Positions 34,425 through 42,392 of a DNA stretch of 64,000 nt are shown here, piece after piece (position 1 is the stretch's first letter; every line of letters begins with the position of its first letter). The position numbers and the translations under genes are program-made. Location of the stretch: the NCBI GenBank assembly GCA_937900135.1, contig CALCDJ010000087.1, positions 34,340 to 98,339 on the forward strand. Direction: 5' to 3'. Source of the DNA: an uncultured Blautia sp. (GTDB taxonomy: Bacteria > Bacillota > Clostridia > Lachnospirales > Lachnospiraceae). Below the pieces are notes generated by a model that did no database searches, was not told where the DNA came from, and was given only the letters and a program-made list of their open reading frames with translations.

Positions 34425-35129
34425 ATGAGATGTATAGGAATCATTGGAGCGATGGAGGAAGAGGTTGCAGGTCTGAAAGAAATGATGGAGAACGTCACCA
34501 TTACCCGCAAGGCTTCCATGGAATTTTATGAAGGAACGCTGGAGGGAAAAAAGGTAGTCGTTGTTCGTTCTGGAATCGGCAAGGTTAATGCAGGAATCTG
34601 CGCCCAGATCCTTGCTGACGTTTTCCAGGCGGAGGTTATTTTGAATACAGGAATTGCCGGAAGTCTGAATAAAGAGATTAATATTGGGGACATTGTCATT
34701 TCCACAGATGTGCTTCAGCATGATGTGGATGCTGTGGCCTTTGGGTATGAAAAGGGACAGATTCCTCAGATGGATGTAATGTCCTTCCAGGCTGACGAAG
34801 CGCTGCGCCGTCTGGCAGTACAGGTATGTAAGGAGGTAAATCCGGAAATTCAGGTGTTTGAAGGTAGAATTGCTTCCGGAGACCAGTTTATTTCCAGCCG
34901 CGAGGTAAAGGAAGCCATTGCCGGAGAATTTGGCGGTTATGCAGTGGAAATGGAAGGGGCAGCCATTGGACAGGCTGCTTATCTGAACAAAATTCCTTTC
35001 CTGATCATCCGCGCCATTTCTGATAAGGCAGATGACAGCGCACAGATGGATTACCCTGCTTTTGAGGCAGAAGCCATCAAGCATAGTGTACGTCTGACTC
35101 ATGGTATGCTTAAGGCGCTTCAGGACTAA
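34425..35129 (+). CDS. mtnN: 5'-methylthioadenosine/S-adenosylhomocysteine nucleosidase
   Basis: 234-residue Pfs/MTAN enzyme. Features: GIIGAMEEEVAGLKE at the start (catalytic Glu near 12), RSGIGKVNA, NTGIAGSLN, EGRIASGDQFI, VEMEGAAIGQAA (substrate-binding Met-Glu) and RAISDKADD (catalytic Asp near 200). It splits MTA and SAH to adenine and the thioribose or ribosylhomocysteine, recycling methionine and feeding AI-2. TTAGGAGG is ahead of the ATG. Confidence 0.95.
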   Translation: MRCIGIIGAMEEEVAGLKEMMENVTITRKASMEFYEGTLEGKKVVVVRSGIGKVNAGICAQILADVFQAEVILNTGIAGSLNKEINIGDIVISTDVLQHDVDAVAFGYEKGQIPQMDVMSFQADEALRRLAVQVCKEVNPEIQVFEGRIASGDQFISSREVKEAIAGEFGGYAVEMEGAAIGQAAYLNKIPFLIIRAISDKADDSAQMDYPAFEAEAIKHSVRLTHGMLKALQD

Positions 35130-35207
35130 GGGAAAAGCCTGTCATTGCACGTTGTCATACAATCCTGCATATACTGAAGCATAGAACTGGAAAGGGATAC
35201 AACTTCT

Positions 35208-35594
35208 ATGTATTATGATAAATTTTTTCCGTTTTATGCTGTTTATGGGGGAAATCCCATGCTTTATCAGGGGGAAAGCCGACAGGAAGAAGAATTTAAT
35301 CTGATGAAATCCTATTATCCGGAAACTGCCAGAAAAATCCAGGAGAAGGCAGAGGAAGAATGTCAGCTAATGGATTACGAAGGCAGCCGCCTTTATGACG
35401 AATATCCGGACCCATATATGCTGCGCCAGATGTGCAGAAGGATTCGCGGAGAAATTTCCAAGGAAATGGAAATGCAGGCTTTTCCAGACGGTTTTCTGGA
35501 TGAACTGATTCAGGTTCTTGTATATCAGGAGGTTTCCAGAAGGAGATGCAGGCGTCACAGATGCAGAAAATATTTTGGACCTGTGTATCGTTGA
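35208..35594 (+). CDS. Hypothetical protein with basic Cys/Arg tail
   Basis: 128-residue protein: aromatic start (YYDKFFPFYAVYGGNP), a charged helical middle (ETARKIQEKAEEECQLM, then YDEYPDPYMLRQMCRRIRGE) and a tail rich in Arg, Cys and His (SRRRCRRHRCRKYFGP). No family is recognised. GGAAAGGG lies 14 nt ahead of the ATG. Between the nucleosidase and the methyltransferase, same direction. Confidence 0.65.
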   Translation: MYYDKFFPFYAVYGGNPMLYQGESRQEEEFNLMKSYYPETARKIQEKAEEECQLMDYEGSRLYDEYPDPYMLRQMCRRIRGEISKEMEMQAFPDGFLDELIQVLVYQEVSRRRCRRHRCRKYFGPVYR

Positions 35595-35702
35595 CGGCGT
35601 GGAGATATGCGGCAGCATTTTCTGACCGCAGCAGTTCATTTACGTTGCTGTTTTCGGAAGGAACAGCGATTGTTTACCAAGCAAGGAAGAACCATAAAAA
35701 AT

Positions 35703-36881
35703 ATGAAAAAAACATTAAAAGAATTTTTAGAAGAACAGATCTGCGAAGAAATGCTTCAGGCGGTACTCAGCGGACAGCGGAATTCTGATGGCCCCTCCAA
35801 GGTCAAGATTCGTCCCATCCGCCTGAAAAATAAAATCTGTTTCCAGGTATCCAGGGAGGTGGGGTCCAAGGTATTCCATAACAACTACACCCAGGAGGAA
35901 GCCAGAGCCTATGTGGAGGAGGCTTTGGAAACAGGGTTTAGTCAGCTTCAGGTGCAGGGTCAGTGTGTGGATGGGACTGTTCTGGTGAGCAAAAAAGGGA
36001 AAATGACCATAAAGAGCAGACAGCACCAAAAGAAAGCGCCGACGCAGATTCTGGCACACAATCGTGTGAAGCAATATATTATAAAGGAAGGAATTCCCGT
36101 TCCTTTTCTCATAGATCTGGGCGTGATGAATGCGCAGGGCAAGGTGGTTTCCTCAAAATACGATAAATTCAGGCAGATCAATCGTTTCCTGGAATTTATT
36201 GAGGATATCCTTCCAAGACTTCCCAGAGAACGGGAGGTTACGATTCTGGATTTTGGATGCGGAAAGTCTTATCTTACGTTTGCCATGTATTATTACCTGC
36301 GGGAACTGCGGGGCTATGATGTTCGGATTATTGGACTGGACTTGAAGACAGACGTAATAGAGAACTGTAGCCGGCTTGCAGAAAAATACGGCTATGAGAA
36401 GCTGCATTTTTATCAGGGAGATATTGCAGAGTATGAGGGAGTTCGTTCTGTAGACATGGTGGTTACTCTTCATGCCTGTGATACAGCTACGGATTATGCT
36501 TTGGCTAAGGCTGTGGACTGGGGCGCAAGGGTAATCCTGTCGGTTCCCTGCTGTCAGCATGAGGTAAATCGTCAGATAAAGAATGAGATGCTTGCTCCGG
36601 TATTGAAATATGGAATCCTGAAAGAGCGGATGGCAGCCCTTATTACAGACGGAATCCGGGCCAATCTTCTGGAAGCCCAGGGCTATGATACGCAGATTCT
36701 GGAATTTATCGATATGGAACATACGCCCAAAAATCTTTTGATCCGGGCAGTAAAAACCGGAAATCCAGGGGCGCTGGCTCCTGTTCAGAGAACAATGGAA
36801 GCCCTTCAGGTCAGTCCTACTCTGGAACGGCTTCTCTATCCTGAAACGGATAAGCAGTCCCAAGAAGGGAGTTCCCAATGA
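35703..36881 (+). CDS. SAM-dependent methyltransferase
   Basis: 392-residue protein. The first 150 residues are a separate N-terminal domain (VKIRPIRLKNKICFQVSREVG). The class I methyltransferase core begins with VTILDFGCGKSYLTFAMYYYL near residue 180 (motif I), IIGLDLKTDVIENC (motif II), then VTLHACDTATDYAL and SVPCCQHEVN (motif IV region). SVPCCQHE recalls the catalytic blocks of RNA or DNA N-methyltransferases, so a nucleic acid substrate is possible. Overlaps the next gene by 4 bp (ATGA). Confidence 0.82.
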   Translation: MKKTLKEFLEEQICEEMLQAVLSGQRNSDGPSKVKIRPIRLKNKICFQVSREVGSKVFHNNYTQEEARAYVEEALETGFSQLQVQGQCVDGTVLVSKKGKMTIKSRQHQKKAPTQILAHNRVKQYIIKEGIPVPFLIDLGVMNAQGKVVSSKYDKFRQINRFLEFIEDILPRLPREREVTILDFGCGKSYLTFAMYYYLRELRGYDVRIIGLDLKTDVIENCSRLAEKYGYEKLHFYQGDIAEYEGVRSVDMVVTLHACDTATDYALAKAVDWGARVILSVPCCQHEVNRQIKNEMLAPVLKYGILKERMAALITDGIRANLLEAQGYDTQILEFIDMEHTPKNLLIRAVKTGNPGALAPVQRTMEALQVSPTLERLLYPETDKQSQEGSSQ

Positions 36882-39349
36882 AAAAAATCCTCCGCAGGGT
36901 AGTGATCCTGTTTTTGATCTTTGTACTAGGGGTGGCCGGGACAGCCTTTATGCTTAACAGTGAAACGACAGATGACCGGTCTGACATGAATGATCCATAT
37001 CTTCCTGAGGTGATGATCAATGTAGGAGGGCTTCTCGCAAATCGAATGTATGGTTATGTACAGCCTATGCAGACAGATTTTACCAGAGACAGCCTGACAC
37101 CGTTGGACACCTCGAAGAAACTGACTTTTGTGATCAATCCTTATGATACAAAGGTAAAGAGTCTTTCTTATGAAATCCGTACTTCCGATGGAAGTAAGGT
37201 CATGGAAAACAAAAAAATAAAAAACCTGAATACCAGTGACAGTTACCTGACAGCAACGGCAGAAATTACCAGTGATCTTCGTATGAATCAGGAATATTCC
37301 ATGCAGATTACTCTGGATACCGAAAAAGGGGAAGTATACTATTATACCAGAATCGTATCCAGAGCACAGTTGAATACAGAGCATTATGTGAAATTTGTGA
37401 AGAGCTTCTATGAAAAATGCATGGACAAAAACATGGCCGATGATCTGGCCAGTTATCTGGAACCGGCTGCAGATGTGCAGAATACGGCTACGAATTTTTC
37501 CAACATTTCCATTCACTCCAGTCTGTCAGAGGTCAGCTGGGGAAATATGAAGCCTAAGATCTACAAAAAGGGAATTCCAACGATTAAAGAAATCAACGAA
37601 ACAACGGCCAGTATTACCATGGATTATCAGATCAGTTCTGTGGATGAAAACGGCAATACAGAGATTTATGATGTCAGTGAATTTTACCGGATGCGGTATT
37701 CTGAAGCAAGAATTCTGCTTCTGGATTTTCAGCGTTCTGCCAATCAGGTATTTGATCCCAAAACCTCTACGCTGACAGATGAAGGTCTTCGTCTTGGAAT
37801 CCGGGATAAAAACGTTTCCTATACGATCAATGAGGACAGCAGTGTCATCGCATTTGTTCAACAAGGAGATTTGTGGGCTTACTCTCCGGAAAACGGAAAA
37901 ATCATTAAAATTTTCAGTTTTCGGAAGGATCAGGACGGAGATTTCCGGGATTCCCGCACCCAGCATGATATTAAGATCATCCGTGTGGAAGAGGATGGTG
38001 ATGTGGACTTTGTCCTTTATGGTTATATGAATCGGGGAAATCATGAAGGATACAGCGGCGTCTGTGTATATCATTACAGCAATGATCAGAATGTAGTGGA
38101 GGAAAAGGTCTTTATTCCAAGCACCGAATCCTATGAGTTTCTGAAGGTGGATCTGGGTACGCTCTCTTATGTCAGTGGAGACAATCAGCTTTATCTTCTG
38201 TTTGCAGAAAAGCTATACAGGGTAGATATTGACGGCGGTTCTTACGAAATCATGGAAGAGGGAATCAGCAGCGAAGAGTTTGCTGTTTCTGAGACAAATG
38301 CCCATGCAGCCTGGAGAATCCAGGAGGGAAATGAGGCAGGACAGATCAGGGAAATTGCTTTTGATACCAGAGAAACCCGTCTCATTGCGCCGCCGAGTGG
38401 AGAACAGCTGCGGGTATTAGGCTTTCTTAATGAAGATCTGATCTATGGAATGCTCCTGGATGGAGATATTGTGGTGGATCAGAACGGACATACCATTGAA
38501 GGGCTTCATACGATGAAGATTGAAGGCTTTGATGGAACTTTAAAAAAAGAATATCACAAAGATAAGTATTATATTACTTCTGTTACAGTGAACAGCACCA
38601 TGATGGAATTTGAACTTTCCAAAAAATCCAAATCCGGAGATGCTTTTGTTGTGAAAAAGAAGGACAACATTATGAACAACAAGAAGGCAGCTGCCAACAA
38701 GGTTTCTGTGGAGCTGATTTCCGAGGCAAAAACTGGAATTCAGATTCATCTGGCGCTGGATGATATTACTCAGATGGATGATCCCCTGATCATTCAGGCG
38801 AAGATGCGCAGTGTGGAAGAAAAGAGGATTTCTCTGGACACCCAGATTCCACAGGAGGAAATTTATTACGTTTATGCGTATGGCGGATTGGATGGAACTT
38901 ATCGGGATCCGGCGAGAGCAGTTCTTCGGGCAGACAGTCTGACTGGTGTGGTATTAAACAGGGATCAGCAGTATGTATGGGAACGAGGAAATAAAAAGAC
39001 AAAAATTCAGTTGAATCTGGAGGATGTACCGGAAATTATGCGTACCGGAACCTGGAAAAAACAGGAACTGGCAGAAGGCCTGGGAGATACCGGTACAGTA
39101 ATCGATTTGTCGGGATGTACCCTGGACAGTGTGTTATATGAAATCAGCGCACAACGTCCGGTAGTGGCAAAAACCGGTAAGGATTCCAGTGTGGTTATTG
39201 TAGGTTATGATGAGTACAATACATATTTATATGATCCGGGAACAAAGGAAGTAAAACCTTATGGACTCAATGACAGTACGGCGCTTTTTGAAAAGGCCGG
39301 AAATATTTTTCTTAGTTATGTGGAAGCCATGCAGGCTGCTGCTAAATAA
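36878..39349 (+). CDS. Large membrane-anchored extracellular protein with C39-like tail
   Basis: 823-residue protein: N-terminal anchor (RRVVILFLIFVLGVAGTAF) and about 790 residues outside the cell. The middle (FAVSETNAHAAWRIQE, LIAPPSGEQLRVLGF, VSYTINEDSSVIAFVQQGDLWAY) looks like beta-propeller blades. The last 70 residues (SAQRPVVAKTGKDSSVVIVG, then YDPGTKEVKPYG) match the second half of C39-like papain-fold peptidases, but no nucleophilic Cys/Gln motif is seen before it. Start overlaps the methyltransferase stop. Function unknown; perhaps a binding protein. Confidence 0.72.
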   Translation: MKKILRRVVILFLIFVLGVAGTAFMLNSETTDDRSDMNDPYLPEVMINVGGLLANRMYGYVQPMQTDFTRDSLTPLDTSKKLTFVINPYDTKVKSLSYEIRTSDGSKVMENKKIKNLNTSDSYLTATAEITSDLRMNQEYSMQITLDTEKGEVYYYTRIVSRAQLNTEHYVKFVKSFYEKCMDKNMADDLASYLEPAADVQNTATNFSNISIHSSLSEVSWGNMKPKIYKKGIPTIKEINETTASITMDYQISSVDENGNTEIYDVSEFYRMRYSEARILLLDFQRSANQVFDPKTSTLTDEGLRLGIRDKNVSYTINEDSSVIAFVQQGDLWAYSPENGKIIKIFSFRKDQDGDFRDSRTQHDIKIIRVEEDGDVDFVLYGYMNRGNHEGYSGVCVYHYSNDQNVVEEKVFIPSTESYEFLKVDLGTLSYVSGDNQLYLLFAEKLYRVDIDGGSYEIMEEGISSEEFAVSETNAHAAWRIQEGNEAGQIREIAFDTRETRLIAPPSGEQLRVLGFLNEDLIYGMLLDGDIVVDQNGHTIEGLHTMKIEGFDGTLKKEYHKDKYYITSVTVNSTMMEFELSKKSKSGDAFVVKKKDNIMNNKKAAANKVSVELISEAKTGIQIHLALDDITQMDDPLIIQAKMRSVEEKRISLDTQIPQEEIYYVYAYGGLDGTYRDPARAVLRADSLTGVVLNRDQQYVWERGNKKTKIQLNLEDVPEIMRTGTWKKQELAEGLGDTGTVIDLSGCTLDSVLYEISAQRPVVAKTGKDSSVVIVGYDEYNTYLYDPGTKEVKPYGLNDSTALFEKAGNIFLSYVEAMQAAAK

Positions 39350-39381
39350 AAACATTTCTTTATTTCAAGGAGGGTGTAGCA

Positions 39382-40551
39382 ATGAAAAATGAATTGATGA
39401 AGAAATTCGTGGAGGTTTACGGAGAGGGTGGAGAAATCCGGAGTTATTTTGCCCCAGGCCGTGTAAATCTCATCGGAGAACACACGGACTACAATGGCGG
39501 ACACGTGTTTCCCTGTGCGCTGACCATTGGCACTTATGGAATTGCCAGAAAAAGAGAAGACCATAAGCTGCGTTTCTATTCCATGAATTTTTCCAAGCTG
39601 GGCGTCATTGAATCGACTCTGGAGGATTTGGTCCCCTCTGACAGGGCAGGATGGACGAATTATCCCAAGGGTGTGATGTGGACTTTTGAAAAAAGAGGCC
39701 ATCATCTTCCCTGTGGCGTGGACTTTTTAATCTATGGAAACATCCCTAATGGTTCCGGATTGTCTTCTTCTGCGTCTCTGGAAGTTCTGACCGGAGTGAT
39801 GCTGAAGGATCTGTTTGGATTTGAGGATCTTTCTATGCAGGATCTGGCGCTCATTGGTCAGTATTCAGAAAATAATTTTAACGGCATGAACTGTGGAATC
39901 ATGGATCAGTTCGCCAGCGCCATGGGCAAAAAGGACTGCGCTATTTTCCTGGATACCAGTACATTGGAGTTTGAATATGCGCCTGTAATGCTTCCAGATG
40001 CAAAAATCGTGATCACAAACAGCAAGGTGAAACACAGCCTTGTGGGTTCTGCCTATAATGACAGAAGAAACGAGTGCGAGACTGCATTGAAAGAACTGCA
40101 GAAGGTAGTGGATATCAAAACTCTTGGAGATCTTTCGGAGGAAGAATTTGAAGCTCATAAGGATGCCATCTCCAGTGATGTCTGCCGTAAGAGAGCAGGA
40201 CATGCAGTATATGAAAATCAGAGAACCATTCGCGCAGTCCAGGCATTGAAGAACAATGATATTGAAGAGTTTGGAAAACTGATGAATGCTTCTCATGTAT
40301 CTTTACGGGATGACTATGAAGTTTCCTGTGAAGAAATTGATATTCTGGTGGATCTGGCATGGAAGATACCAGGTGTGATCGGTTCCCGTATTACCGGAGG
40401 GGGATTCGGTGGATGTACCGTAAGCATTGTAAAGAATGATGCAGTAGATACCTTCATTGATACCATCGGAAAACAGTACAAAGAAAAAGTGGGACATGAA
40501 GCAGAATTTTATGTAGTAGAAATTGGAAACGGCGCAGGCAAACTTCAGTAA
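39382..40551 (+). CDS. galK: Galactokinase
   Basis: 389-residue GHMP kinase: APGRVNLIGEHTDYNGG (galactose-binding signature near residues 27-43), GNIPNGSGLSSSASLEV (ATP loop near 120), NCGIMDQFASAMGK and RITGGGFGGCTVSIV. Phosphorylates galactose to galactose-1-phosphate, the first step of the Leloir pathway. AAGGAGGGTG precedes the ATG. The class II galT follows after 37 bases. No galE or galactose transporter lies in the window. Confidence 0.96.
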   Translation: MKNELMKKFVEVYGEGGEIRSYFAPGRVNLIGEHTDYNGGHVFPCALTIGTYGIARKREDHKLRFYSMNFSKLGVIESTLEDLVPSDRAGWTNYPKGVMWTFEKRGHHLPCGVDFLIYGNIPNGSGLSSSASLEVLTGVMLKDLFGFEDLSMQDLALIGQYSENNFNGMNCGIMDQFASAMGKKDCAIFLDTSTLEFEYAPVMLPDAKIVITNSKVKHSLVGSAYNDRRNECETALKELQKVVDIKTLGDLSEEEFEAHKDAISSDVCRKRAGHAVYENQRTIRAVQALKNNDIEEFGKLMNASHVSLRDDYEVSCEEIDILVDLAWKIPGVIGSRITGGGFGGCTVSIVKNDAVDTFIDTIGKQYKEKVGHEAEFYVVEIGNGAGKLQ

Positions 40552-40588
40552 TCAATACAGAAAAATAAGACGCAAGGGGGATTACCAT

Positions 40589-42079
40589 ATGCTGAGCACA
40601 AGCATCAGAAAACTGGTTCAGTACGGCATTGAGACTGGACTGACACCGGAATGTGAAAAAAATTATACCATCAATCTTCTGCTGGACGTATTCAAAGAGG
40701 ATGAGTACACAGAACCAGAGGAGGAGTTTCATCAGGTAGATCTGGAGGAAACTCTTGGAGAACTTCTGGAAGAAGCGGTCAACAGAGGGCTGATTGAAGA
40801 CAGTATTGTTTATAAAGACCTTTTTGACACCAGACTGATGAATTGCCTGATGCCCCGTCCGGCTCAGGTGCAGAAGGAATTCTGGGAGAAATATGAGAAG
40901 AGTCCTCAGGAAGCTACCGACTATTTTTATAAATTAAGCCAGGACAGCGATTATATTCGTCGTTATCGTGTGAAAAAGGACCTGAAATGGAGTGTGGAAA
41001 GTGAATATGGAGATATTGATATTACCATTAATCTTTCCAAGCCGGAAAAAGATCCCAAGGCCATTGCAGCTGCCAAAAATGCAAAGTCCAGCAGCTATCC
41101 CAAATGCCTTCTTTGTCCGGAAAATGAGGGATACGCAGGAAGAGTCAATCATCCGGCAAGAGAAAACCACAGAATCATTCCCATTACGATCAACGACAGT
41201 CCGTGGGGCTTCCAGTATTCTCCATATGTATACTACAACGAGCATTGCATTGTATTTAACAGTCAGCACACCCCGATGAAAATCGAGAGAAATGCCTTTG
41301 TGAAGCTGTTTGACTTCGTAAAGCTGTTTCCTCATTATTTCCTGGGTTCCAATGCGGATCTTCCCATTGTAGGCGGCTCTATTTTAAGCCATGATCATTT
41401 CCAGGGAGGACATTATACTTTTGCTATGGCAAAAGCTCCTATAGAAAAGACAGTTACCATTCCAGGGTATGAAGATGTGGAAGCCGGTATTGTAAAATGG
41501 CCATTGTCCGTACTTCGCATCCGTCACAAGGATGAGAAGAGACTGATTGATCTGGCTTCCCATGTTCTTGAAGTGTGGAGAGGATATACAGACGAAGAGG
41601 CATTTATTTATGCTGAGACAGAAGGCGAACCTCATAATACCATTACTCCTATCGCCCGTAAGGTGGGAGAAATGTTTGAATTGGATCTGACACTGAGAAA
41701 TAACATCACCACAGAGGAACATCCTCTTGGGGTATATCATCCTCATGCAGAATACCATCACATTAAGAAGGAAAACATTGGTCTTATTGAGGTAATGGGT
41801 CTTGCAGTGCTTCCGGCTCGCCTGAAAGAGGAACTGGAGCTTCTGGAAACCTATATTCTGGAAGGAAAAGACATTGCTTCCAATGAAAAGATTGAAAAAC
41901 ATGCAGCATGGGTGGCAGAGTTCCTTCCGAAATATGAGGAAATCAATAAAGAGAACATTACAGAAATCCTTCGCAGAGAAGTGGGAATTGTGTTTACTCA
42001 TGTTTTGGAAGATGCTGGCGTTTACAAATGTACACCAGAAGGAAGAGAAGCCTTCATGCGATTCCTTTCTGTTTTATAA
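40589..42079 (+). CDS. galT: UDP-glucose:hexose-1-phosphate uridylyltransferase, class II
   Basis: 496-residue GalT of the Firmicutes class II type, unrelated in length to the ~350-residue class I enzyme. CLLCPENEGYAGRVNHP, then the catalytic segment GGSILSHDHFQGGHY (His of HxH near residue 275). It exchanges UMP between UDP-glucose and galactose-1-phosphate. AAGGGGG at 40574-40580 is 8 nt from ATG 40589. Second gene of the gal operon; a terminator follows. Confidence 0.94.
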   Translation: MLSTSIRKLVQYGIETGLTPECEKNYTINLLLDVFKEDEYTEPEEEFHQVDLEETLGELLEEAVNRGLIEDSIVYKDLFDTRLMNCLMPRPAQVQKEFWEKYEKSPQEATDYFYKLSQDSDYIRRYRVKKDLKWSVESEYGDIDITINLSKPEKDPKAIAAAKNAKSSSYPKCLLCPENEGYAGRVNHPARENHRIIPITINDSPWGFQYSPYVYYNEHCIVFNSQHTPMKIERNAFVKLFDFVKLFPHYFLGSNADLPIVGGSILSHDHFQGGHYTFAMAKAPIEKTVTIPGYEDVEAGIVKWPLSVLRIRHKDEKRLIDLASHVLEVWRGYTDEEAFIYAETEGEPHNTITPIARKVGEMFELDLTLRNNITTEEHPLGVYHPHAEYHHIKKENIGLIEVMGLAVLPARLKEELELLETYILEGKDIASNEKIEKHAAWVAEFLPKYEEINKENITEILRREVGIVFTHVLEDAGVYKCTPEGREAFMRFLSVL

Positions 42080-42089
42080 GAGATGCTTT

Positions 42090-42134
42090 AAATATCCTGC
42101 ATTCCGGCAGAGCCGGGGTGTGGGATATTTTACT
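42090..42134 (+). terminator. Terminator after galT
   Basis: AAATATCC (42090-42097) pairs with GGATATTT (42123-42130), and an inner CCGGC/GCCGG stem with a 3-nt loop extends it; TTA follows. Confidence 0.78.
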
Positions 42135-42295
42135 GTGGGGATGTGCCAGGGAAAAAATAAAAAAAATAAAAATTCATGCAATAAAACAGGCTTCTCATGT
42201 ATTATATTATAAAGGGAGGAAAATTTTGTCAGGACCAATAAAATGAAATCTTTATAAAATGAGGTTGATTAGTTGAAAGACAGAGAGGAATCCTT

Positions 42296-42392
42296 TATAC
42301 TTATGAGGAAAAACAGGGACAGTCCAGAGGTGCTGGTCCAAAAGTGAACGGCAACAGTCGGGAGGCTGTTGCGCGAAAGCAGAGGAGAGTTT
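42296..42392 (+). other. Structured leader of the repeat/SGNH surface protein
   Basis: The 310-base gap after galT ends in a GC-richer stretch. GCAACAG (42351-42357) pairs perfectly with CTGTTGC (42366-42372) over an 8-nt loop, and CCAG/CTGG (about 42323-42336) forms a smaller stem. The run CGCGAAAGCAGAGGAGAG joins it to the ribosome binding site. It could be a cis-acting RNA but matches no riboswitch class I can recall. The rest of the gap (42135-42295) is AT-rich with nothing seen. Confidence 0.4.
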
